Assembly: GCA_037576195.1 (NCBI GenBank)
Contig: CM075104.1
Span: forward strand, 19,050,211-19,114,210
Length of the DNA stretch: 64,000 nt
From: Phytoseiulus persimilis
Lineage: Eukaryota; Arthropoda; Arachnida; Mesostigmata; Phytoseiidae
Direction: 5' to 3'
Shown: positions 10,821 to 21,195 of the stretch, piece by piece
Position numbering within the stretch: the stretch's first letter is position 1
How the letters are laid out: each line of letters starts with the position of its first letter
Made by a program: the position numbers and the translations under genes
Notes under the pieces: generated by a model
Databases searched by the model: none
What the model was told of the DNA's origin: nothing
Seen by the model: only the letters and a program-made list of their open reading frames with translations

Positions 10821-13800
10821 TTATCTGAACGTTTTCAGGAGCGACACGATATTGTAATCGTCTTTCGCCTGCTCGAAGTACTTCTTCCCCCGCATTTCGA
10901 ACCGGTTCACGTCGATCTTCGCAACCCGATTGAAGTCCTGGTAGTTTTCCAGGATGATCTGGAAACGAGCGAATCTGTGACTTTTCCTCTGACGTTTTTT
11001 TCTCCGCAAGAGGACCGCAGACTGAACTGACGAGAGATTGCAAACCACCTGAGTGAAAACGTGGGAGCCGTGAGTGAAGCACGCGTGATACCCTGAGTTC
11101 TCCGCGGCAGTCTGCTCGATGATTTCGTCCGTGAGAAGTTTCATTATGACGACGTTCTCCTCGGTGCTAAGCTCGAGATCCGATGCGATTTGGAAGATGT
11201 AAGCGACTTTCGAGTCCTTGAACGCCTCCCGTAGTCGTCGATCCACCTGATCGTGGAGTTCAAGGACCGCCTCGAACTCATCGGAAAGGCCTTCAGTCTG
11301 GAAAGAGGGGACCCGATCGTCAACATGTCCGGAGATTGTGGAATCGCATGTCCGATGAACTTCTGAACGCTCGAGAGAAGCGAGAACGCTTCGGCTCACC
11401 TCGGCTTCGACCGAAAAATCAAGCGCTGTCATGACAGCTAGGACTTTCTGCGTCTGGTAATCGACGATGACTTTCCCGAGACATTGTTGAACGATGTCCT
11501 CCCACAACTGGTGATTCAATTTGACGTGCTGCGAGCGCGTCGATCCGCTGATAGACTCTGAAGAGAAACGATTGCTCCATTGGCAGTGGCACATCGAATT
11601 TACTCGTGGAACGCCGTTGTCGTTCCTCGTGTTCGGCTGCATCGTCGCACTCGGTTGCGTGCAAACGAGAAATTCCAGCCCCCCGAGCTCATTACCCGGA
11701 ATCTCATGGGCAGCGTGTTGTTCAAGCCTGAGGGAGCTCGTTGCGCACGTTACGAGATTTCGCTCGAGGGCGCAACTCATGAATTACGTCGAGCTCCGGG
11801 GAAAGAACTCACCGATGCATTTGTCTAGCCAGTTCTTCTTCGAAAATGCGTCGGCGATAATATCAACACATTCTTCCATCTCCACGGATTCGTCGAGTAT
11901 TCGGACGAGGAACTGGCGGTCCTCCGGGCCGACCGATCTGATGGGCAACGTCTGACGGATGATGTCGCAGAGGCAGAGGTTTCTGAGAGGAATTCATCCG
12001 GCGTTCGTCATAACGTTTCAGTGGCGCCATGACTGGGGGGAGTCGAATGGGGGTTTTGATTCTGGATTCCGCGGGAAATCCCTACCTGTCCTGCACGAAC
12101 ATGCCGATGAATCCCATTTTCTCGAAATCTTCAGCAATCAAGCTCAGCTGGTCTACTGTTGCGCCGTATTCGCTGAGTGATTTGTCAACTTCGAAGTCAT
12201 CGATGCTCACGTCGTCTAGTCGCGCAGCCATTGCGAACAGCATTTTAGCGCCCTCGAATGTGCACGCGGTCACAGGCATCTCGCCGAGTTTGGTCACGCT
12301 CTCTCTGCCATCGAAAGACATTCGGAATGAATACTTTCCTCGACAGCCATCTCCTAAGAAGTCCGAGATGAGGAGGGAATGCTGAGCGAGCGATCGTGCC
12401 CGAAGCCCAGATTCGCCCATCCTCTCCTGAAAATATTTGCTCGAGCATTGATGTGCTCTCAGGAGGGTGTACCAACCTGTAATCCTCAATGTATTGATTC
12501 GGTGTCCAAGGTCTCTGGCCCATGATGGGAAACAGCTTTGGGTTCTCTTCTGGTTTGAGCACTCTGAAGAGTTTGTTGAACAGGACTGGCCAATATGCGT
12601 CGTGTTGCCGATAAAAACAAATCAACCCTCCGCGGAACGTTTCTCTGAAGACGGCGACTTCATTGTGTCCTGGAATCGGCATCTCCCCTTTAGGTTCTCC
12701 TCTCGCCAGGAGCGGGTTGGGCTCCTCGTCCCCATCCCAACAAGTGCGAGGGATGATTCGATTCCCTGCTAAATCGTGTCGAAACCGCGATTTCCTCACC
12801 CAAAATACCCGCAACGACATCTTGGATTCTCTGCAAGGGCGTCCAGTTCGCGATAACATCGGAATAGAAGACACAATCTCCACTGCCGTTTCCTCCGAGG
12901 CCCGTCTTCATCTTGTGGGTATCACTCGACAATTGCAGCTCTCCCCGTTCGACCACAGCATGACAAGTCTCAATTGGAATACACTTCTGAGATTCAGGTA
13001 GACCCACACAAGCGATTTCGGTGGTTTCTTGGCTTGTGAGCATGAAGATCACCTGGAACGGAATAGCGCCGATCATCGTCACGGAGGAGCTTCAATGTTC
13101 TCCTCGCGAGAGCGCTCAGGAATTCCCGCGAGGAAGCTAGAGGTTTCATTCCCGGTAAAGTGCGGTTGGAGGCTATCGGGCCCGTTTTCGCTCGAGCGTG
13201 TTGGTTGCTAGATCGCTCGGCCGACCAGAATAGCTTACCTCAGTGTCCACGCCCGAGAACGAAGACATGACGTCCTGGTACGTAGTTCGCATCGGGAGAG
13301 TATCGCCTGAGCAGGTAATGCGTTTTATGCTTTTGAGGAAGATGTGCTTAGCCAAAGGAGTCGTGACGCGGAAGTAGGTTGCCAAATCGCTGAGCTCGTC
13401 GGGGCTCACGAACAAATGGCTGATCTTCTTCTCGCTGCAGAAATCTGCGATTTCCAAGAAGTTCCCTGAAACGATTCCAGATGACGCATGGAGTACTCAT
13501 GGACAGCGGTTAAGGTTTCTATTGCCTGTTTCCATGGACGCACACTCGTGCACGTATAGGCTTGTTTACGGATACGCGGCGACGTTATTTTCGCTCCCAG
13601 ACGCTCGGGCTCTCCACTTGCCGCTTAATGGAATTCTATTTATCCTCAGCAAATACCGATTTGTGTTTGTCAGCGAACTGTGCGAGAATATTGCCCTAAG
13701 CGTGTTGGTGAAAGCTTTCGGTAAATAGCGAACTGCTTCATCCTTTTGCTGCGAGCAACGACGTACAAGATCTCAGATGCACCCTCACCACTGCCGACCC

Positions 13801-13893
13801 CATGTTTCTGATTCCTCCACTTGGGCTTCACAAAGTACACGCGCAAAAAAATGTTCACGTTCCTCGGTTCGGGGACGGAGGGCGGCAGAAACC
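10821..13893 (-). CDS. Unrecognised multi-exon protein, at least 643 residues
   Basis: I do not recognise this family. Minus-strand exons: 13893-13789, 13465-13239, 13052-12800, 12765-12473, 12426-12086, 11982-11813, 11557-11400, 11297-11049 and 10958-10821 (stop). All nine join in frame (644 codons with stop, after 2 nt of a split codon), which is strong evidence of a real gene. The first coding exon is missing: the 5'-most exon begins in phase 1. The N-terminal third has a hydrophobic strand (NIFLRVYFVKPKW). The middle has a tryptophan- and proline-rich part (MGQRPWTPNQYIEDY). The C-terminal 200 residues are acidic and helical and end in a basic tail (DYNIVSLLKTFR). No signal peptide or membrane helix is seen in the known part. 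The 12800/12765 intron is only 34 nt. Conservation elsewhere is untested. Confidence 0.72.
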
Positions 13894-14048
13894 CTCAACG
13901 CAGTGGTACGAAGAACGTCAACAGCGAATTTTCCGCGAGTTGCCCCTGGAGCTTTTCCTTCTTATAGACCCATCCTTTATTTAGACTCCTTGGCAGTCTC
14001 ACGAGGCGACTCGAGGAACAGAGCTGAGAGTGGACCGGCCACGCCGAC

Positions 14049-14134
14049 CTCTCGAAATAGTGCTTCAACTGGTCACGTCTGCGGACGACTCCGCCTATGA
14101 TAAAGAGCGCACCCAGTGCCACCGGCGAAAACAT
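14049..14134 (-). CDS. Candidate first exon, short hydrophobic N-terminus
   Basis: An ATG at 14134 opens MFSPVALGALFIIGGVV, a likely membrane helix or signal anchor, followed by a basic stretch and a donor (GAGAG|GTCGGC) at 14048. It could be the missing first exon of the gene at 10821-13893. However, it ends in phase 2 and the next known exon needs phase 1, so either another exon lies between, another donor is used, or the call is wrong. Confidence 0.28.
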
Positions 14135-14714
14135 GTTGGGGTCTCCCTTCGAGCTCGAAGGATTTGTGTTGGTGGCTGACTCGAAATCAAGGCAGAGAAC
14201 AACAGTGATGACCAAATGACTCCAGTGCCCTCCCGGAACCTCAGCTATGTGATGGAGTCCACCAAAGTCTCGTCTGCCGGTCGAAAACACTCACAAGAGA
14301 GGCTCTAAATGAGTGGAATTCACGGAGCGCCAGCAGAGCCACCCCATATTCTTGGAGCGCATGAGCTGGATCTTCAAGCTCAAAGTTTTTTTCCAAGGGA
14401 CCAACTGACCGACATTAGAAGAACAGACATCACCCGCCGGATTCGTGAAATGTCTTTCCAGATGTTGTGAACACGGGTTCTGCATTTGACTGCACATGGG
14501 TGAGATCTATAATAGTTTCGAGGGCTGCTCAACAGTACGTGTGTCTAGAAGAGAACGTTTCCCGGTGACCAGCTCTTCGAGAGCCGATAATCGCAGGAGA
14601 GATAACGGGGTGCCCGACTACTTTTCTTCCACAGCAAAAACGAAGCCTTTTCCTTAGGAAGTCGGATCGCCCTAATCTAAATTCTCTGTCTGATTCCGTT
14701 CAGGTCCCTCCGAA

Positions 14715-15083
14715 ATGAAATACCAAGAAGTGGCTGCGCTCCTCGGATTCGGGAGTGTTCTAGCACTGGGTTTCACGCGGACGAAGCCGCCGTTTCGTTA
14801 TGCGTTCCCACTGATCGGAGCTGTTGCAGCTTACTTGCTCATGGATGACAAGCGCGAAAAGCGGAAGCATTCCAGGAATATCGACTCCCTCCCGGAAGCC
14901 TTGATTGACAGATCCTTCCAGCTCTCGACCACAGGTCCGTCGTTAACAGGCTCATGCTCCCCCCTGTCAAAGAGAATGAAGGACAAGAGGCCCAGGCGTT
15001 CGAGCATGCAACCTTTCGGAGAAAGAGCGTCCGACAAACACCGCGACGCTCTCCGCTCAGCCTTCAAGGTTGACGGCGAATAA
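14715..15083 (+). CDS. Small putative membrane protein, 122 residues
   Basis: Not recognised. The ATG follows a good acceptor (TTCCGTTCAG at 14694-14703), suggesting an intron in the 5' leader. Two hydrophobic stretches, at about residues 6-20 and 28-43 (FPLIGAVAAYLLM), predict a helical hairpin, followed by a very basic segment (DDKREKRKHSR) that would face the cytosol or matrix. The C-terminal half is Ser- and Arg-rich and less convincing. A GT donor after residue 73 (14933) could remove it and splice to a later exon. The gene lies head to head with the candidate exon at 14134, about 580 bp away. Confidence 0.42.
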   Translation: MKYQEVAALLGFGSVLALGFTRTKPPFRYAFPLIGAVAAYLLMDDKREKRKHSRNIDSLPEALIDRSFQLSTTGPSLTGSCSPLSKRMKDKRPRRSSMQPFGERASDKHRDALRSAFKVDGE

Positions 15084-15136
15084 ATTGGGGTTCGTTCCAC
15101 GCATGCTGGCAGTTTCCTGACCGTTTCACTAATTCG

Positions 15137-15148
15137 CCCCCCCCCCCC
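15137..15148. repeat. Poly-C run, 12 bases
   Basis: Run of 12 C, then T and five C, about 55 bp after the stop of the small membrane protein. Confidence 0.95.
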
Positions 15149-15518
15149 TCCCCCATCCGCAAGAGGATCAGCTCCACGCATCATCACGCCTTCGAATCGG
15201 GCTTGAATTAACTTGTGCGAAGGATTCGACCGCTCATTGTTGGTTCTTTCATCCTGGAATTCAAGGATTCCAAAGACGGAAGTTGTCAAAGACACGGGCG
15301 GAGAGTATTCAATTTCACAATCGGTTTTCTGGAAAAGACGGTACCGCTTTTACTGATTCGGACCTTCCTGGGTCTCTCTGAAATAGGTTGGTTCGTCATA
15401 CAACTCTCAAATTCGGAGAAGAACGCCTCCCAGTCGGCTTCCGGGGGAACAGTCGACCAAGCAGAAGAAGGAAGAAGATGACGAACAATGAGCAGACGCT
15501 TGATTTGCATCCCGCAAG

Positions 15519-15854
15519 CGGCAGACTATCGAGTTACCCCAGTCTGCTGCTTCCTCTTCGCAATCGAGTTGCAGTCTGTTGCCGAGTTTTGACCCACCAT
15601 CTCCAGGAGAACGGAGACCGGAGGCAAGACCAGGACCGAGGAAGGAAGATCAAAGCAGTCCCGAAGCTCCTTTGGGTTTCTCGTCGTGTCGATCGCAAAA
15701 GGAAGTAGATCCTGCAGAGGCGGCAGACTCGATGAGCATGGTCATGAGTAGGATCATGAGTAGCGAAAACAATGTCGGATCCCTGGCTACACGCAGTCTC
15801 GGATCTCTAGAGTTCCCGAACTCTCTAAGCTGTTCTCATTCCCTACGTTCATGA
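15519..15854 (+). CDS. Possible terminal exon, Ser/Pro/Glu-rich
   Basis: An open stretch of 112 codons follows an acceptor-like CCCGCAAG. The translation is low complexity (PSFDPPSPGERRPEARPGP) with a Met/Ser patch (SMSMVMSRIMSS). It is on the same strand as the gene at 14715 and could be its 3' exon, but the phase after the 14933 donor does not match. There is no homology evidence. Confidence 0.2.
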   Translation, partial: RQTIELPQSAASSSQSSCSLLPSFDPPSPGERRPEARPGPRKEDQSSPEAPLGFSSCRSQKEVDPAEAADSMSMVMSRIMSSENNVGSLATRSLGSLEFPNSLSCSHSLRS

Positions 15855-16139
15855 AGGACACAGTTCCATGGGACTCCCGAAATTCTAAACGCGCCGATCC
15901 CATCAGGCTGAATCCCGACGCCGCGTGCAGCAGTAGGGTTGAACAGAAGCGTCAGCGCACGCTTCTCGGAAGGACTGAGGCACTAGCTCCAATCGAGGAC
16001 TCGACTCGATGCTCATTTGCAGGGTCGATAGGCAGGGCGTGTGTCCAGTGGCGTCGTTCGGCTAGGGTGAGAACTTCGTCACCGGAGCCTGGAGCTGAAG
16101 CCCCCAGGTCAGCTACAGCAGCTAATTAGGCGAACTGAC

Positions 16140-19100
16140 CTTGGATGCGCTCATAGAGTCGATCCACCATCAATTTATCGAACAACTTCGCCATCGTAAC
16201 TCCGATGAGAGGAGCTCATCAAGTGCTCCGGTGAGCAATGCTGCGATCCGGCCATTCTGCTCTCCCACTTCAGTTTGATGATGACGACGGGAGCTTCCAG
16301 ACTTATTTCACTGACATAAGAACAACAACCGTACTCTACACATTTATGAGAGGTGTTTTCTCTTCCAACGAGCTCTCCCGCGATAGCTTTGGGACCTACT
16401 CCCGACTGCTGGTTCCGCAATGTAAAAAAAAAACGAGAGGGCGGAATCAAACAAGAAGGGTAAGGCATGAGCGTGTCCTGTGCACTGAGAATCCGGTATC
16501 AGCACATAACAGTCTCGAGTCGGAGCCTGACCAGAGCTTCGTCATGTACAAGCCTTCTCTGAGGGAAGCTCAATGGAAAAGCTGCCGCAGGTAGTAGCCT
16601 CTCGGGAGATCCAGATCGACTGTTCTTTAAAGCTCCTGGAACATATTCATGCTTCCTCGTTATGGTTCGTCTCAAAACCCACCTCGGATCGAATACGGCG
16701 GCAACACAAGCGGGGCTCCCTTCAGCATCGCCGACAGCACGTGAACCCAGAAGTCAAGGTCGTGGGTTAGCTTCAAGGTGAGAGCATTGTCTTGGGCCGA
16801 AAAAGCGTATTGTTTCCACTCCCATTCGAGCCGGTTATGGAGATCCGTCATGGGAACGGTTGATCCAGAAGGAGTGACGCAGAAGTCATCGAGAGCGACT
16901 CCGGTCAGGAGCGACAGAGGAATGCCGTTCGGGTTGTCCTGAAATTCGGAACAAGCCCTAATTTTGCTGTCTTACAAAGCAAACTTTTCTGGAGGCATGG
17001 ATCAGGCTCCGTGCGATCTCGCGAGTTCATGCGCACATTTTCTACGCTGACGCCAAACGGGCGGAGTAAATTCGGATGAATAGTTCACGTTTGTGACCAA
17101 CGCAGAAGCGTCACCGAATCGAGGGCTGAATAATCCCTTATCTTTTGCGGGAGTTACCCGTACAGCATCCCGCGATTAACGCAAGCTCTAAGAGGTATGA
17201 CAGTGTCTCGAGCCCAGCCCACTGCGCGACGTGCGGTTTCTCAAACAATGTCGGACGGCGTCGCGGTTTCAACCGCGGGCCCACCCGAGAATTACTCTAG
17301 CCGCTCTCACGGTAGATTTCCGCACGATGAAGCCGCCCGAACGTTCTTCTCACCGGAGCCTGTAATATTTAGCGGCGAAGACTGACAGACCTGATGTTCG
17401 TTGCCCGTGTTGAAGTCCATGATGTCACCGATGACGAGCACATTGCTCCCTTCAATGCTGCAGGAGTCGGTCACCAGTATCGAGTTGGCTCCGAGAGCTG
17501 ATAGGAGGCCTTTCTTCTTGCTCGTGTAGTGTTTGAGTCTTGGAGTGCGTCCTGAAACCGTCAATCGGGGATTTTTATCAGAAAAGGTCTCTGAATAGTC
17601 TTGGGCGTCCACCGGTACGACACGTTGCCGTTTTCGGGCGCCGTCATTCCGGCAAGAACAATGCGCCGCACGCAAGGTATCGAGAAAACCGCGAGGGGGG
17701 GGGGGAACTCGTGCACGAGCGTGCCTGGCGCTCACAAAATTTGATACTCCGTAAGTTGAGCTTGTTTTTCTGCAGTTCATTTGTATTTCGAACCTAGCTG
17801 CGCCGAGTGGGAGCAGCTTTTTCCGGAACTTCCATTTATTATCCGTTGTTTTCATTCCCCTACGCAATCTCGGACCCGGGAGTCGAGTTCCGGACAGTGA
17901 GGCTCCAAACGCGGTTGGAATTGAGTGCTAATGAAGAAGCAGAGTCAATAAAGTTGGATTAGAGAAGAGCGATCGGCGTTCTCGGGAAGTTCCAGCTGGC
18001 TCGGTGGTATCCTCTTCCTGCAGGCCGCAGTTGTCGCAGGGACGGAGATATGGGCGCCGAATCGGTCCGATACCTCAGCGGTCGCTGATTCAGCGGAGGC
18101 AGATCATTAGGCCGCTTGCTCGAAGGAACCTTCCCTGCCAACACGAAAGGGTCGCGAGTCTATTACTTGCACCTGCTCTGCTCGAGGCTAGCGCCGGGGC
18201 TTGCGGAGGATTCTCCTGCAGAAGCCGGGTGGTTTGTTGCTGCGACGAGCTCGGTCGTTGCTGTCCCGGATTCGATCGCGGCGCGGAATCCAATTGTTAT
18301 GACGGATCCGTCTGATGTTGTGACCTATCCCCTCACGGCGAACACCGACTCCCACGTCAACTGAATCCTCTAATATCGACTGCAGGGCAAATAATGCCCT
18401 CGACGATAAACAAACGCAAGCGGGAACGCACCCTAACTTGTTGGAATACGTCTGCCGACCGCTCGCTCGAGAGTGAAGCAGGCGAACGAGAGGAACGAAA
18501 GGAACTGGGGGAGACAAACTCAAAGTAGGCTCAGCGGCTTCCGCGTGCTTGCTTTTTTATTCGTTGGCTTCTCAGGGTGGATGGTTGCTCAACTGGTTCG
18601 TCGGTCGGTCGGCTGCGACCGGCGGGGCATTGCGCTGTCGGAGAAGTTCTGGAATTGGATCCGCAAAGTGGGTTGTCGAGCTGCGACCACTTAGAGAGAT
18701 CCTTCGGCTTTGGGCGTTCGCACGTTTCCATCGCGTCTGTCGAAACTGTTGCACGAGCATTCCCTTGACGCTGCTGGAGCGTTTGCACGAGCCTGATCCA
18801 TCTCGCTGGCGCCAGTCGGAAATCGTCAACCGTCGAATCGTGGAGCTTCGGTCCGCCAAATCCCTTGACACGAGAAATCGAGAACTTATATCCTCCATTC
18901 ACCTGGTCGAGGGAAACCATCTTCCCGAGCTCTTGGTAACAGGACGATTGCGCAATGGCTCCAGTTGGAACCGGACCGAAGGGTGAATGCAATGCACTCC
19001 CAAGTTCCGGCCTCGCGTGCCGCAAGGGCATGTTGATCCGGAAGCAATTTGACGGGACGAACGTGAAAAGAGTTCGTTAGCGATTCTTCCAACTTTGTAC

Positions 19101-21195
19101 AGCTACATCCGAGACTCCCCCGCCCCTGCCGTCGAGGAGCTCTTGCGATTCGAAAACAAATCTTCCCGCTTCAGCTCCACCTGGATCGTCGACGACTCGC
19201 CGCGAAACCAGAGGTCGACGATTCGGCTCAAAAAGTTCTACGTGATAAGCGAGGTCCCGAGCTAATGACGGCATGACGTTCCGGAGCTTAAACTCTCCTT
19301 CCGACCGACCGACCGACCGACCGATCGACCGACGACGATGATCTGAACCCGAAACGGAACAAACGAAGCAAACTCGAATCGACGAAAAGTTCCCGAGGAA
19401 CGCCGATCGGAGGAAAGTGAGCTCGTGCCCTCACAACCGCGGCTGTGGAACAGGAGAGACGCTGGAAAGAGTTCTGTTATATTGGTTGGGATTTTCCCGC
19501 ATATCATATACGCGACCCGAACATCGGAACGAATGTTGAGAGTGGGCTCTCCAAGGCCCCCCTGATTCGAACTCCGTAGAGGCGAGTAGCGGAGGAAAGA
19601 ACTCGCTTTCCCGACGAAAGGATCCATGGCGCAGAACTCAGGCATCGCTCACAGATCTCACTTCCGAACTACAGATCTAGCGTTTTCCTGAATTTTTCAG
19701 GAGCGTCAGGAGCTCTCGCACCGCATTGGGAGCTCTCCGAGCAGGGACACGACATTTTTCTTTGACTCTTTCGGAATCCCTGAGAAAGCTCAGATGGAGA
19801 TCCATGACAAGAACGTGGCTGGTGTGACATGCGCGTCTATGATGGCTTTTCCAGACGCCAGAGACTTCTCCGTGGAACAGATCCCGTTCCAAACGAGGAA
19901 TACCTCGAGAAATTCCGCAACATTCATGACTGCATCGACTGTCGTGTTCGGGAATCTGCCAATTCGGAGTGCATGACGGCGCTCAGAGTTGAGGTACAGT
20001 GACGATTCTGGGCACCTTCTCGAGATGATAAGATGGAAGCTTACGTCGGTGCGGAGTTTCAGCAATGGTAGGAAAACGGAGAAATAGCTCAACTCGTGCG
20101 ACTGATGGGTAGAGAAGAGTTTCCTTCTAATCTCGACTTGGATATGTTCACAGCTTACACAGATTTCGATCGCCGCTCTGGGTGGAATCTATTCGTTCAG
20201 AGCGTGCCCAATTTCGACGTTGAGTCGAGCACTCGACGTCATGATTGACGGGCGACGCCAACCGGTGAATCGATTCTCCATCCTTCGGGTGGAGAGTGCG
20301 AAGCGCTGACATAGTTATCGATTCCAATCTAGCGCAGAGGTGGCGCGTTTCCCAAAATATATTCGAGAAATTTCCCCTCTCTAAATAATGACGAAGAAAC
20401 GGGAGGAGGTGAGGTAGTGGAACGTTCGCGATTTCAATGCATCCATGTTCCCGCACCTGCGACGAATGTGCTAATGCTAATCTCTCGATTCCTGCCACAT
20501 CAAATGGCTGTCACCTCTGGCCTGGATAGAGTCGATCGTGGCGGGAACTTTCCACGACTTGGAGGTTGAAACTGTCGCGTGGGGACATTTTCCGAAACCA
20601 CTGTTCGATCGGAATTTTACATTTCTCGAGTTGATCATGCCAAATTCGAATAGTATTTTGTAGCTGGCACTCTCCAAGCTTCGGCACTGGTATCCCACCA
20701 CGACACGGCGTTTCGTGAACCCGGAGTCGAGGAAGTGTCATCGTTCGAAGCTAACGGGATCCGTCGTCACTGGCCAGAACGATCAGCTACGAGCACGGGC
20801 CAACTAATCTTCACATGAATGGCCGTTGTGCGCAGTGGGGAGCATTTTTGTGTTATTCCAAGAACACCATTGTTCAGCGCTCTCCAACTGGTCTCCTACC
20901 GGAAGAACTGTTGCGCTTCTTCTCGAGAAGCAGTTTGCAGTTCGTTGAATACGCCCCCCCCCCCTCCCCACTCACCTAATTTCCAAGCGGCGAGCATGGT
21001 GCATATGGCAGCGTCGGATGGCGGGAGACAAATGAAGATGTTCTCGTAGGAGCTTAATTTATCCGCCAGATTATGCGTCACTCGACCGAGATCCTCGTAA
21101 GTCAGCTCTCGGTCGTCGTAGAAAAGGGCCGTTATCTTCGGCGAGGTTCGGACCATTGACGTGAAATGGTCGTACATATTCGTTGACGAGCACAT
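16140..21195 (-). CDS. Ebony-like acyl-adenylating enzyme, divergent, incomplete
   Basis: Part of an adenylate-forming (AMP-binding) domain of the NRPS-like Ebony/AASDH type, which activates beta-alanine or similar acids in known members. Minus-strand exons found: 21195-20976 (start), 17551-17391, 16938-16683 and 16199-16140; phases agree. Exon one carries RELTYEDLGRVTHNLADKL and CLPPSDAAICTMLAAWKLG, the usual N-terminal core. Exon three contains LHNRLEWEWKQYAF, close to the NRLxWxW segment after the A3 loop of Ebony. The A3 loop itself is abnormal: TPSGSTVPM in place of TSGSTGxPKG, lacking the second Gly and the Lys. Later core motifs, the carrier domain and the stop were not found left of 16140. 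The intron between exons one and two would be 3.4 kb, much longer than others here. It may be a divergent gene or a decaying one. Confidence 0.55.
17695..17705. repeat. Poly-G run, 11 bases
   Basis: Eleven consecutive G, inside the long intron of the adenylating enzyme (C tract in its transcript sense). Confidence 0.95.
19302..19334. repeat. CGAC/GACC tetranucleotide microsatellite
   Basis: About eight units of CGAC with one A-to-T interruption, continuing into GACGACGA. A related CGAC/CGTC stretch lies near 27482-27506. Confidence 0.9.
20954..20964. repeat. Poly-C run, 11 bases
   Basis: Eleven C, located 11 bases inside the intron after the first exon of the adenylating enzyme (G tract just after its donor). 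Confidence 0.95.

Larger units (their letters stand above)
17552..20975. other. Long intron or intergenic stretch with unassigned open frames
   Basis: Overlapping frames occur on both strands, for example 18549-18986 (+) and 19031-18531 (-). They are mutually exclusive and none is convincing. A plus-strand stretch at 19079-19263 reads LPTLYSYIRDSPAPAVEELL, and one at 19855-19993, flanked by TTTTCCAG and GAG|GTACAG, reads NEEYLEKFRNIHDCIDC; either could be an exon of an unknown gene. Confidence 0.3.
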
